Assembly: GCF_036320965.1 (NCBI RefSeq)
Contig: NC_092225.1
Coordinates: 59,706,924 to 59,770,923, forward strand
Length of the DNA stretch: 64,000 nucleotides
Direction of reading: 5' to 3'
Origin: Panulirus ornatus
Taxonomy: Eukaryota > Arthropoda > Malacostraca > Decapoda > Palinuridae
Shown here: in pieces, positions 38,588 through 50,128 of the stretch
Layout of the letters: every line of letters starts with the position of its first letter
How positions within the stretch are numbered: the stretch's first letter is position 1
Notes under the pieces: model-generated
What the model was told of the DNA's origin: nothing
What the model saw: the letters and a program-made list of their open reading frames with translations, nothing else
Database searches by the model: none
Program-made: the position numbers and the translations under genes

Positions 38588-38810
38588 CATTACTCTTTTC
38601 AGATGATCACTTCATCCTGTCTATGTGTCAGCCACCGATGATAATCCTGTGCAGTGATCAATTATTGTCGGTAACGCTGCCCACCTCACCACGGAGGCTC
38701 TTCGGAATGATGCCTCGCAAACAAGCAGTTAGGAAACTGCGCATCGATACGAAACGATAGGGTCGGGGGTAGTCGTTGGAGGGAGGATGGGGTGGGTGTA
38801 TTGGAACTCC

Positions 38811-39020
38811 AGTGACCACGACGGTACGACCTTTGAACACGACTGTACGACCCTTGAGCACGACTGTACGACCCTTGAGCACGACGGCACTACCGTCGAG
38901 TATCTGAAAGCCACAGTATCATACCTACAGGGTCGTTCCATCGCGCTTAAGGGGTCTGACGTGGTGCTGAAAATGGTCGTGACCGTCGTTCTCAAGAGGA
39001 GGTTGTGGTCGTACCGACGT
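38811..39020. mobile_element. foldback-like inverted minisatellite, locus C
   Basis: Four clean forward 21-bp units lie at 38811-38890 ('cacgactgtacgacccttga'). The spacer reads 'aaagccacagtatcatacct', followed by 'acagggtcg'. The reverse arm lies at about 38930-39015 with 'gaccgtcgttctcaagagg'. It is the smallest of the four loci. Confidence 0.6.
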
Positions 39021-39505
39021 CGTCCTGCAGGGGGGCGGGGGTCGTGCTGCCGTTCCCAAGGGATTAAGGGTAAAGGTAGCAGGCACACACACAAGCGACC
39101 TACCCTGCCCACTTTCTAATGTTACTGACCGACCTAGGAGCGAGATAGGCAGGCCACCTTCAGTGGTGAGCCAGCAGGCCTGGTCATTCGCCCTTCCACC
39201 AGCCTCCTCCCTTCCTGGATTCCCGTTCCATCCACGTAGATCCCTTCATAAGTCTCCCTCTCACACTCAGTTTCCGTTTTGTAGGTTTCCCTCCCATTTT
39301 TTCCCTCTCATCTAGATTCTTTTATAGGTTCTACTTCATTTTTTCTCCTCCAACCCAAATCCTTTTTTTTTTAGGTTCTTCTCCACCCTCTCCTCCAACG
39401 CAAGTCCTTGCCATGTACTGCCACCTATTTCATCCCTCTTACCTAATTTCTTCCCTAAATTACTCCACAGCATTCTCCTCCTCGACGACCCTTCCCTAGA
39501 CTACT

Positions 39506-39509
<4 letters not shown>
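39021..39509. other. stretch without a supported gene
   Basis: T/C-rich, with diverged 'cctttttaggttcttctcca'-type words. Confidence 0.35.

Positions 39510-39575
<66 letters not shown>
39510..39575. repeat. (CT)n microsatellite
   Basis: About 33 CT units. Confidence 0.98.
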
Positions 39576-39577
<2 letters not shown>

Positions 39578-40504
39578 AAGACTCACTACAACGAAACTCC
39601 TCACAAAAAAACACTCTTCTAGAAACCTGAAGAGGTCAGGGGAAAAGGGGAAAGGTGAGATGGAAAAGGGGAAAAAAAGAGAACTCCCTGGTTTCATTAT
39701 AGCACCTCTTCAGTGAGCCTCACATCGTCAAGTCTTGCCCAGGAGGAGGACTTCAACGACCACGACGAGATACCACGTCCACCGTACATTAGAATGTGAT
39801 GAAAAACTCATGAGAGAAATCGAGCACGATGCTGCCACAGCCTTGTTGTTGTCTGTGCTGTTCACCATAGGCAAGCTGCTGCGAAATTTACCACAGCCGC
39901 TGCTAGGTCCCCCCATCTCCCGCCACGAGCTCTACAGTCGAGCTTTTAATTCACTTTAGTGCTTCATCCCGTGTCCGTGGGAGTGCTGAGTCCAACTGGG
40001 AACCTGGCTGGGGCCTCAAGCAACGCAGGGAAGTAGTGTGGGGATGTCGACGGCGATGATGAGGGTGGTAGGACAGCGTAGTAGTAGAGGCGGTGATGAT
40101 GGCTGGTAGTGGACTACCCATGCTGGTGATAGTGGTGGTGGTGGTGGTGGTTGGTGGTGATGCAGGTGGTGGAGCCAAGAGAGAAAGCGCGTGGTGCGGT
40201 TGATGGAGATGCCTTGAGGAAAGTGCTACGAAAACCTTCCTTTGAATCGTACGAAAAACATCTGGATGAAGTTCCATGGCCGAAGGTGATATTTTCTCCT
40301 AGGGTTATGAACCCACCTAGACCATCATGGGAAAAACTCGGACAAAATCCAAACTAGAGTTACTGATCTTAAGCCATTCAATTCCTCACACAGACGATGG
40401 GAAACGACTGCATAAACCTTTTATGATTATTTGGTTTAGACTTTTCAAATTATGACTCAGTTCTATGTTGCAGATTAAACTGCAGCTCCACACGACGTGA
40501 GGAT

Positions 40505-40785
40505 GTCACAATGACAACGACGGGAGGAAGATACAGTTACAACCACGGGAGGACGTTACAGTTACAACGACGTGAGGACGTTGTTACAATTACAACGACG
40601 GGAGGACCTTGTTACAATCACAACGACGGGAGGACGTTGTTACAATCACAACGACGGGAGGACCTTGTTACAATCACAACGACGGGAGGACGTTGTTACA
40701 ATCACAACGACGGGAGGACCTTGTTACAATTACAACCACGGGAGGACGTTGTTACAATCACAATCATGGGAGGACGTTGTTAAAG
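40505..40785. repeat. minisatellite, 28-bp unit, about 10 copies
   Basis: The unit is 'gacgggaggacgttgttaca' plus 'atcacaac'. 'gacggg' recurs at 40625 and 40653. The first copies are shorter. Confidence 0.95.
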
Positions 40786-40789
40786 TGTC

Positions 40790-41319
40790 TGACATAACAC
40801 TTCTCTGGCCACACTGACCTTTAAACAGTAACTCTTCTCCTGTCACCCTGTACCTTCTAAACGTCAGCTTGGATTTTCCACGACACAAGGTTCCTTTCCT
40901 CCTCCTCCTCCTCCTCCTCCGGGTCAAGTTTTTGCTATGCAATCGCAAAGTCGGAGCAGCAGACACCTTTCCTCGTGCCTGATCAAGAAATCCACACACA
41001 CACCGCTTACGTCTATGCCCAAAGTACATATATATATACGTACGGCGAGAGTGCAACAGGCTGTGCGGAGTGAGACTCTCTAGAGGACTGGTCTGTGGTG
41101 TGGGGCAAAGGGACGACTGCATCATACACGTCGCCTGGCTTATACGAAGATCGTCTCGAGCGTAACACTGGCTCAGGATATTAGGAACAGGTGCACCATC
41201 CCTGTTACACTCCGTTGCGTGTGTTTATCTTACGAGGTTGGAGGCTATATACGCTTAACAGCCTCACTGTATAGGATGATATGTGATCCTCACACAGTCA
41301 AGTGTGTGTGTGATTTTCT
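40790..41319. other. stretch without a supported gene
   Basis: A short (CTC)n lies at 40899-40920. No recognised domain. Confidence 0.35.
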
Positions 41320-41500
<181 letters not shown>

Positions 41501-41574
41501 GCATGTGGGTGTGTCTGCGTATATGTAAATTGATCAGTTCGTATGTACACGTCGTCTTTTTTTTCATATTTGCT

Positions 41575-42160
<586 letters not shown>

Positions 42161-42257
42161 CTGCGAAGTGGTCAGTGTTCTGAATCAACAATGCTTTTGA
42201 CAACATAAAAAACAGAACAAAAGGATGTAAGCAGGTCTCGTCTCTCTCTCTCTCTCG

Positions 42258-42258
<1 letters not shown>

Positions 42259-42314
<56 letters not shown>
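42259..42314. repeat. (CA)n microsatellite with (CT)n flank
   Basis: About 28 CA units, preceded by a short CT run at 42240-42255. Confidence 0.97.
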
Positions 42315-42318
<4 letters not shown>

Positions 42319-42406
42319 ACAGAGTGAGCCAGCAGTATTTAGCCCTTCACCCACAGGACAATCACCTTAATTACCGGACTACCGACGACAAGTTTTTGCC
42401 CACCCG

Positions 42407-42410
<4 letters not shown>

Positions 42411-42448
<38 letters not shown>
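42411..42448. repeat. (CT)n microsatellite
   Basis: About 19 CT units. Confidence 0.95.
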
Positions 42449-42449
<1 letters not shown>

Positions 42450-42451
<2 letters not shown>

Positions 42452-43550
42452 TGTCGAGTTCTCAACCCACTGAGCGGTGGGGGCATTCCTTCGTCCGCAC
42501 CTCGCCTTGCGATATTATTTATTTGGCGTCGCTCTGTACATGGGGCTTGTCCCATTTGCGGCAGTTAATTAGCATAGAGAACTCTAGTGATTTATGGGGC
42601 AGTGGGGGACACTGGGTTCGTATATAGAGCGCGGGGATAATCACAGAGTCCCATCTCGGGGTCACCTGTAGCTAGGGACGATGCAGACGTTTACGACCCG
42701 AGCGAGAATAAAAAAAGAAAAAAAAAAAGACGTGACATAATTCTCCCAAATGAACTCCCAGTAATCTGCAAATAATCATGACTGGTGGATTATTATTCTC
42801 GAGAATTATTATTACCGGCAACCACTAATTACTCTTGTCCACCAGGGATTAGCACATCATAATCATATACAAGGCAGAGCCTGAGTCTTATGCTTTTCTC
42901 GTTTTTGTCCCCGCGTGTGTTGACGTCTCTTCCCAGTCTTATAAAATCGCGCTGCCTTCATCTGCATTTAACGAGACTACTTTCATTATTTTCTCCTCTC
43001 CTCTCCTCTCCTCCTCCTCCTCCCTCAAGCGGTGTGGCTTATCATTAAACGCTCGTTCTTTTCGAGTTTCTCTCTTGCTACCTTGCATGTGATCCCTGGT
43101 CATCTACATGGTGATTGCTGTTCGCGTGGATTTATCCGGATGAATTTCGTTAAGAGTCGACGAGATGTTGCTTTTTTCCTCCGATTTCTGTGGTACTCTT
43201 TATTCTCTTGCAGTAACTCCAGGTGCTTCTTCTTATTCACATCCATTCCACTTGTTTTCCATTGAGTTTTGCCTTTGTTAAGTGATTCTTTATGGAATCT
43301 AATCACTTTAGGCGTGGCTAATGTGCGATTATATAAACAACTGCCTTTACTGATTCGTTCTCATCTGTCATAAACGTCAGAGCCTCTCGCAAAAGCCCAC
43401 TAACCTAAACCTAAACTTCTCACTTAAAGGAGTGCCTCCTGCAGGTCATATGAGGGAGAGTGGACGTACAGTGATCTCTTTGAGATGGATTCTTACGGGT
43501 AGTGGAAACCACCTACAGTCACCCCGAGGTCTCTCGTACGGGGACTGGAG
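42450..43550. other. stretch without a supported gene
   Basis: Complex sequence. Open frames under 80 codons show no domain. Confidence 0.35.
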
Positions 43551-43729
43551 AGCCGGCAGTCAACACTCACCACCTCCTCCCTGGCCTTAAATCACAGATG
43601 ATCGGGAGCACTGGCCTTGCCCCCAGCCGGCAGTGGCAGGCACGCCCATTGAGTGAAGCAGAGCCTAAATGTTAGTGCCACTGAGCAAGCGGTGGGTGCC
43701 AGGCACTGGACATGCCGGGGCTGATCAGT

Positions 43730-43805
43730 CACTACCTGTTGATCATGTCTCGACCCCAGGGTCTCGAACCCCTCACCTGGGATACTCAGAGGAGTTACTG
43801 CCTTT
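43730..43805 (-). mobile_element. possible tRNA-derived SINE head
   Basis: The minus strand has a B-box-like GGTTCGAGACC near 43753-43763 after a weak A-box-like segment. Flanks hold 'ctcgaccccag' repeats. Tentative. Confidence 0.33.
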
Positions 43806-43944
43806 CATCCCGTGTTCAAATTAAAGGTAAATGACTACCTGCAGTTATTCTTTTGATACTGATGACTTCACCATATACACATTCATGCTTTCGGTTTCTT
43901 GGTTATTGTCGCAATCGTGTGTTCCAGTTATAAAAGAATCTCGT

Positions 43945-44060
43945 TATAAAGCAAGGATATTAAGAACAGACGAAAGACATTGTCATTCGCTCACATCCAC
44001 GCTCTAGCTCTCATGACTAATGCGCCGGCACCACTGTTGCCTTCAGTATCCAAACTCTGA
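43945..44060 (-). mobile_element. diverged LINE-A tail fragment
   Basis: 'aacagacgaaagacattgtc', 'ctctagctctcatgactaat' and 'gcgccggcacc' follow the order of the LINE-A tail on the minus strand, with many changes. Confidence 0.4.
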
Positions 44061-44589
44061 AAAAGTGATCCACAAGAGAGTCAAGCAAAATATCTCATTC
44101 TAACCCCAACAATGTGGCTTCAGACCTAATGCGTCTATTACCTCAATGCACCCAGATCTCGTACAACATATCGTGGATGGCTTTAACCGACTACAACCTC
44201 CTTCCCACAAGGTGTTGGTGCTTAGTGGAAGTTCTGGAGATGAATATCATCTCTCTGTTTTCACCTATGTATCTTTCTCTTGAATTTTTGCCGCTTTCTC
44301 TTGTATATGTCCCAGTCACACGCACTCCTTCCCTGTAAGTAACACCCAAGAATCTGTGGTTGAGGATTTGGTAGCCTACATCGTCCCTAATCTGTCGCCA
44401 GAGTGTCACGTTATGATCACGGTCAAGGAGACAATCTCTGTGATGAGAAATATTACAATAGACTCAAGTATAATGGAAGAGAAATATCCAGCAAAAACCA
44501 GAAGATGCCTCTTAGGTTTGGTTACTTAACTTAAAGAGACAAGTAGGATTAATGGAGAGGGTCTAAATAAGGGCAAAGATGATGGTACT

Positions 44590-44900
44590 AGAGATGAGAG
44601 AGCTGAGTTGCAGGGAAAGGTTGGAGGCCTAAATTTTGTCCACCGTAGAAAGAATGAAGAGTAAAGGGTGATCTAGTCACAACCTTTAAGGTTCTATACC
44701 AGTATGATAATGTCAATAGTGCCCAGTACTTCAAAGTGTGCAGGGACAGAACAGCAAGAGGCAAGAAACTTGTTAGCAAAAATATTAAGAAATACTTTTA
44801 CACTCTGAGAACTGAATAAACTAAATAACGAACTCGTGAATATGGACAGTATAGAGCAGTTTAAAAAGTAGTATAGTGGCTGAGAAAGTATAAGAGATGA
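44590..44900 (+). pseudogene. LINE-B (CR1/jockey-like) ORF2 C-terminal fragment
   Basis: From 44664 one frame reads KGDLVTTFKVLYQYDNVNSA, then YFKVC, TARGKKL, and IKKYFYTLR, to a stop at 44817. This is the conserved end of CR1/jockey-like ORF2, where a 'RGDLITTFKxL' block precedes 'RGHxxKL' and 'RKNFFxxRVV'. Just upstream, in another frame, MRELSCRERLEA and LSTVERMKSKG fit the preceding block. At least one frameshift (near 44663) and stops make it a pseudogene. Confidence 0.75.
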
Positions 44901-45284
44901 GACCACACGAGCTGCCAAGGCAGCCTTATTGGAATGACCTAATCCTCCGAATACAATACTAAAACAACAGTTGTAACTCAGAAGAACAAACGCTCAAACT
45001 TCAATGTAATGTAACACCTCCGCTGTACAGTGAATGACACACTATGGACACGACAGCTGGGTCTATGTAAACAATGTCTTCAGCAGTTACCTCGAGGACA
45101 AGACCTCGCATCAACCTACGACACCAATCAGCCTCTATGGTATCTGTACCTGAATCATCAGTCAAGGTAAATTCACTCCGGGAGGGATCAGTTTATTGAT
45201 TGATCTACACAGGGATGACAGTCGTCTTGGGAGTGGGAGTCTTATACTACCTGAACACGAGGAGGTAGTCCCTGTAACTACTTG

Positions 45285-45778
45285 GGCACGACCTATGAAC
45301 ACGGCGGTGCGACCCTTGAGTACCGTGATACGACCCTTATGAACCGTGTTACGACCCTTAAGGACCGAAGTACGACACTTATGATAGTACTATCCAGAAA
45401 CACGGTGGTATAACCCACTGAGTACAGCGGCACGACCCACTGAACACGGCGCCACGACCCATGAGCACGGCGTGACGACCCATGAGCACGGCGTTACGAC
45501 CCATGAGCACGAAGGTATGACCCTTAAACACGACGGTACGGCCCATGGGCGTGATAGCCAGGACTTTGACTTGATCCCCAAGGGCCAGATCTAAATGCCA
45601 AGGTATCATACTGAAGGGTCGTACACTCGCACACAAGAGAGGTACCGCAATGCTCATTGGTCATACCGTCGCTCTTCAGGGTATAACCCTCATGCTCATG
45701 GGTCGTACGGTCGTGCTCATTGGTCATAATACCGTGCTTAAGAGTCGTACCGTCGTGCTCAAGGATCACCACGCCATC
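45285..45778. mobile_element. foldback-like inverted minisatellite, locus D
   Basis: About 12 forward 21-bp units lie at 45285-45550 and about 7 reverse units at 45606-45775 ('gtaccgtcgtgctcaagg'). The spacer has 'agccaggactttgacttgat', then 'ccaaggtatcatactgaagg', followed by 'gtcg'. It is the most symmetric locus. Confidence 0.65.
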
Positions 45779-46220
45779 TTGCTTAACGAAATCAACAAGA
45801 CGGCTCAGTAAGGTGATCCCGAGCTATCAAATCATAAGCACTAAGACTCCGCCTCTCCCAGCACAAGATGATGCAATCACACAGACCTTATACACCTGAA
45901 CCTCTCGTCTCTGTCTTACAAACGACTTGGATTCAATCTCTTGGCCTCTTAGATATCACAACTTTAGCGATGACTTTTAGTCTGAATTCATTCGACCCTC
46001 CACTGTGTATCAAAAAGCTTAGCTTCTCCGGTTATAAGGTTCGTCAAAACAGGTACCTCGCCAAGTGCTCCGTGGCTATGAATGTTAAATGCTGTTGTAT
46101 ATCCCACGTTTGCGTGTATTTATTTTACGCTTTCTGGAGGCTACCAGACATGACGTTTAAGCAGTCTGATTTTACAGTGACGATCATTGTAGCATATACC
46201 AACATGTTCCTCCCTCCTTA

Positions 46221-46224
<4 letters not shown>

Positions 46225-46272
<48 letters not shown>
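46225..46272. repeat. (CT)n microsatellite
   Basis: About 24 CT units. Confidence 0.97.
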
Positions 46273-46276
<4 letters not shown>

Positions 46277-46285
46277 CACACCACA

Positions 46286-46311
46286 GGCGCGCGCGCGCGC
46301 GCACACACACA
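46286..46311. repeat. (CG)n-(CA)n alternating purine-pyrimidine tract
   Basis: About 8 CG units run into CA units. Such tracts favour Z-DNA in general. No function is claimed. Confidence 0.85.
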
Positions 46312-46401
46312 AACACCCTACACCTCACCAGCCAGCGACATCTGCTCCAACCATCAACACAACAAGCACCACCATCTCTGTCAGGCATACAAATATATCA
46401 C

Positions 46402-46403
<2 letters not shown>

Positions 46404-46477
<74 letters not shown>
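46404..46477. repeat. (CT)n microsatellite
   Basis: About 36 CT units. Confidence 0.98.
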
Positions 46478-46481
<4 letters not shown>

Positions 46482-46867
46482 CACCTCTAGACCACCGAAC
46501 AATGATCATCTCAGCGGTGTGATAAGAACACATACTCGTGGTCAGTGATCCGTAGGGCCTATCTGCACCGAACAATTCAGGATGACCCCAGGGACGTCTT
46601 ATGGCGCAGAACTACAACAACAGGATGCAAACATCACTATGATTCCCCACCTTCCACATCTTGGAGGATGTCAGTATTACGTCATGAATTCACCTTTCCA
46701 CTGTACCTCATTGTAAAGACAATGTCACAACCGTTAGGTTATTTCCAATCCAACTTTTAACTCTATCCTCCAAATATTTACGTTTCACTGGATATAGGAG
46801 ATTAAAGAAAAAAAATAATGTGGACTTTAAACAACATTTGCCACTATCAAAATCACAATCAGTGCAA

Positions 46868-47008
<141 letters not shown>

Positions 47009-47454
47009 AATATTACTTAGAAATCTTTACAGTTTGAACACCTCACATTTCTATTGACCTGAGAAAGCGTTCCTGTTTTCAAATTCCACAGCACCGGTAC
47101 TGTATTTGAACGTACAATCTTCGACCATTGCTGGCAACAGAGGGCTAAAAGAAATATGATCATCAGACACATCTTGTATTGTTGAACAGCTCATTAAGTC
47201 TCAAACCAATGGATGTATACTTATTAAGCCTGAACCTGACTACATGCTCAATTTCCTGCTTCGTAACAGCAAACAAAAGAAAAAAAAAATACGAATTTAA
47301 GAATGTCAGAATATTAGGAAGAATCAGTCATTGCCAAAATTACGGAAAAGGAGAAAAAAATTCAGGAAAATAAGGACGCGCATGACAGACTACCTCAAGT
47401 CTCCGTTCTTAAGAAACTGCCAACACTTCCTCATTATGCAACCTTGCCCATGGA

Positions 47455-47962
47455 GTCTACGACAAACAAATAACCGAAAAAAGAATCACATATAAACGAG
47501 ATCACAAAAGTAAGACCAACAACTTGATAGATTATCTAAATGGCAAGTAAAAGATCCTGTCTCCGCATCTAGGAAGCATTTCAGGCTCTCATATCGTCAA
47601 CTCATGTGATCTTGTGAACGAACTCGGTAGCGTATCTGTCAAGCCGGAGGAAAAACTTTGTAAGTTTTGATGTTTGTACATTGTTCACCAAAGTCCGCAC
47701 TGATGATATCCTTGATTGTCTTTCGGAAGAAGAACTCCTGGACCATGAACTGGAATCACCATCACAGGTCACTGCAAAACCTGTAAGGCTGTGCATTAAG
47801 AATTGTAAAAGCACTCTCAGTAACGATTATAATTATCAGCAGACTTTTGGCATACCTATGGGAAAATCCTTGCCTCCTCTATTGTCAAATTCGAATATAC
47901 ATATATAAATATATATACACACACACACACACAGACTCACACATATATGAATATAAAAACAT

Positions 47963-48048
<86 letters not shown>

Positions 48049-48974
48049 ATGATAATTTGTGTATATGACCGTCTCACTTAGATGTAAATGATTCCCTAAG
48101 TAAATTGAATAATTTAGTGCCGTCTATCAAATTTACTGTGGAGACTGAAGATAATGGGAAATTACCATTCCTGGATGTGTTGAGTCATAGGGAAGAGCAT
48201 TGTTTTAAATATAGCATCTACAGAAAGCCAAGTAATACAATATCCTCTGTTCACTCTCACTCAGGTCATAGGTTTTGTATATATATATACATACAGTATA
48301 TATTCTCTTCCATGTCTCTGAGAGCTTTACGAATTGTCAGCCCAGAATTTCTGGACGAGGAATTTAGTGTCATTGATACCATCGGTCAGAGAATGTGCTA
48401 TCCTTCCTATGTACTGGAGAGACGTAAGACCAAAGCTAGAAAGGCTTGTTATGATAATGTGACACATGACAGAAGGTCTTCCAGTAATATTCTGTGCTTA
48501 CCCTGTCACAAAACTTTTGAACCATCATTCAACTGCGTAGGCTACAAGATGTGAAATCATTTTTTGCTATGAGAACACTGTAAGGAAAATGTAGATTAAG
48601 AATGGCCCAAGTAAAGACAATAGTGTTGTTTACATAATTCCTGGTAAAACATGTAGTTTGTTTTACTTGAGACAGACAAGACTTAGAATCTCGTGTAAGT
48701 CAACATAAATACTGTGTACGCACTGGTCAACCATCTAGTGGTCCGTTCACTCACACGAAATGAAAACTCGCATCATACTGACTGGTCCAGAGCTTCTTCG
48801 ATCATAAAATGCAAAAGTCTAATAAACAGAAATCTATTCGAATCTACTCTTATACAGCTGACTGATGGCAAGAATATGAATGTTGCTAGAGGATTATTTA
48901 GTTCAGGCAACGTCGTCATACATATATTTCACAGTGACTTGTGCAAGGAGGGTGATGACCTGACACACCCGTAG
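47455..48974 (+). pseudogene. Penelope-like RT with GIY-YIG-like C terminus, broken
   Basis: Segments in order: (a) a frame from about 47455 with ILSPHLGSISGSHIVNSCDL; (b) after a frameshift, NFVSFDVCTLFTKV (47654-47695, RT motif A with its Asp) to [15 protein letters not shown] (47846-47890, motif B); (c) an (AT)n insertion; (d) YIDD (48042-48053, motif C), a TGA stop at 48066, then in frame LNNLVPSIKFTVE, LPFLDVL and SIYRKPSNT, and FSSMSLRALRIVSPEFLDEE to a stop at 48552; (e) VVYIIPGKTC and FYLRQT (48625-48678), like the GIY-YIG nuclease start; (f) DLESRVSQHKYCVRTGQP in another frame, and CKSLINRNLFESTLI in a third. PLE RTs copy the element; here several frameshifts and stops inactivate it. 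Confidence 0.85.
47905..48046. repeat. (AT)n-rich tract inside the PLE RT
   Basis: A short AT and (CA)n lead-in (47895-47966) precedes about 38 AT units at 47967-48046. It separates RT motifs B and C. Confidence 0.95.
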
Positions 48975-49131
48975 TGACCTGAGTAGTAGGGTCGCGTCTG
49001 TTACTAGGGTGTACACTGACTCCACAGGGGTTCCTATACTACCACTCACTGCCTACTTCGATACCGTGTAAGATGTGATCCTGTTAACATCTACCAGTGT
49101 CTCTGTATATTGTCCTCCATCTGGGATTATT

Positions 49132-49177
49132 TTTGCCTCTGAAGGTGTGTTGAAACACATGAAATCGCTTAAGCAAA
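49132..49177 (+). ncRNA. hammerhead-like motif downstream of the PLE ORF
   Basis: Stem I is UUUGCCU (49132-49138) with AAGCAAA (49171-49177), 6 of 7 pairs. The core is CUGAAGG (expected CUGANGA, last A changed to G). Stem II is UGUGU/ACACA with a UGAA loop. U then GAAA (49161-49164) follows, and UCGC then UU completes stem III and the cleavage position. One core change suggests lost activity, but arm pairing is strong. Confidence 0.55.
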
Positions 49178-49251
49178 TTCTCCTGCTTTGATTTTCCCTC
49201 GTAGTCTACAAGTTCATATGTGATCGCAACGTGTATAGTTTATGAATACAT

Positions 49252-49253
<2 letters not shown>

Positions 49254-49297
<44 letters not shown>
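49254..49297. repeat. (CA)n microsatellite
   Basis: About 21 CA units. Confidence 0.97.
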
Positions 49298-49298
<1 letters not shown>

Positions 49299-49323
49299 TA
49301 TATGTGTATACATATATATAAGA

Positions 49324-49608
49324 ATGTGGTTGAGAGAGCAGAAGAGGGTGGGTGTATTGAAATGGTTTGGTCACATGGAGAGAATGAGAGAGGAAAGATT
49401 GACAAAGAGGATATATGTGTCAGAGGTGGAGGGAACGAGGAGAAGTGGGAGACCAAATTGGAGGTGGAAGGATGGAGTGAAAAAGATTTTGAGCGATCTG
49501 GGCCTGAACATGAAGGAGGGTGAAAGGCGTGTAAGGAATAGAGTGAATTGGAACGATGTGGTATACCGAGGTCGACGTGCTGTCATTGGATTGAACCAGG
49601 ACATGTGA
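49324..49608 (+). pseudogene. LINE-A ORF2 C-terminal fragment, locus 3
   Basis: A 94-codon frame starts in the VVERAEEG-type segment. It contains VLKWFGHMERMREERLTKRI, RPNWRWKDGVKKILSDLGLN and VNWNDVVYRGRRAVIGLNQ, ending at 49608. The C terminus is intact and nearly identical to loci 1 and 2, but everything upstream is missing. It is truncated next to 'gtatacatatatataag'. Confidence 0.85.
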
Positions 49609-50033
49609 TGCGTCTGGGATAAACCATGGAAAGTTTTGTGGGGCCTGGATGTGGAGAGGGAGCTGTGGTTTCGGTGCATTACACATGACAGCTAGAGACA
49701 GTGTGAACGAATGTGGCCTTTGCTGTCTTTTTCCTAGCGCTACCTCCCACTTGCGCGGGGGCGAGTGGGGTGCCATTTCATGTGTAGCGGAGTGGCGACG
49801 AGAATGGATGAAGGCAGTAAGTATGAATATGTACATGTGTATATATGTACATGTCTGTGTATGTATATGTATGTATACGTTAAAATGTATAGGTATGTAT
49901 ATGTGCGTGTGTGGGCGTGTATGTATATACATGTGTATGTGAGCGGGTTGAGCCATTTTTTCGTCTGTTTCCTTGTGCTACCTCGCTAACGCAGGAAACA
50001 GCGAAAAAGCACAATAAACATATAAATCTAAAT
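49609..50033 (+). mobile_element. LINE-A 3' tail, locus 3, full length
   Basis: The tail contains 'cattacacatgacagctaga', the first 'gcgctacctcccacttgcgc' block near 49737, the GT-rich middle and the terminal hairpin at 49976-50003. Confidence 0.82.
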
Positions 50034-50035
50034 AC

Positions 50036-50067
50036 ACACACACACACACACACACATATACATATAT

Positions 50068-50125
<58 letters not shown>
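50036..50125. repeat. compound (CA)n-(AT)n microsatellite
   Basis: CA lies at 50036-50056 and AT at about 50072-50125. It separates two convergent LINE-A copies. Confidence 0.96.

Positions 50126-50126
<1 letters not shown>

Positions 50127-50128
<2 letters not shown>

Larger units (their letters stand above)
47400..49180 (+). mobile_element. Penelope-like retroelement, degenerate
   Basis: The element spans an RT remnant, a GIY-YIG-like remnant and a downstream hammerhead-like motif (49132-49177). The 5' limit is uncertain: sequence back to about 47040 may belong, since 'gagaaagcgttcctgttttc' near 47063 resembles part of the terminal repeat. It is flanked by (AT)n upstream and (CA)n downstream. 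Confidence 0.75.

Noticed and set aside
39735..39959. 74-codon frame with a hydrophobic helix-like stretch
   Set aside because: Possible exon by appearance only. No conserved motif, so not listed.
48105..48554. Possible host gene
   Set aside because: Content and order match the central part of a Penelope-like RT (LPFLDVL, YRKPSNT, FLDEE), flanked by the other PLE blocks.
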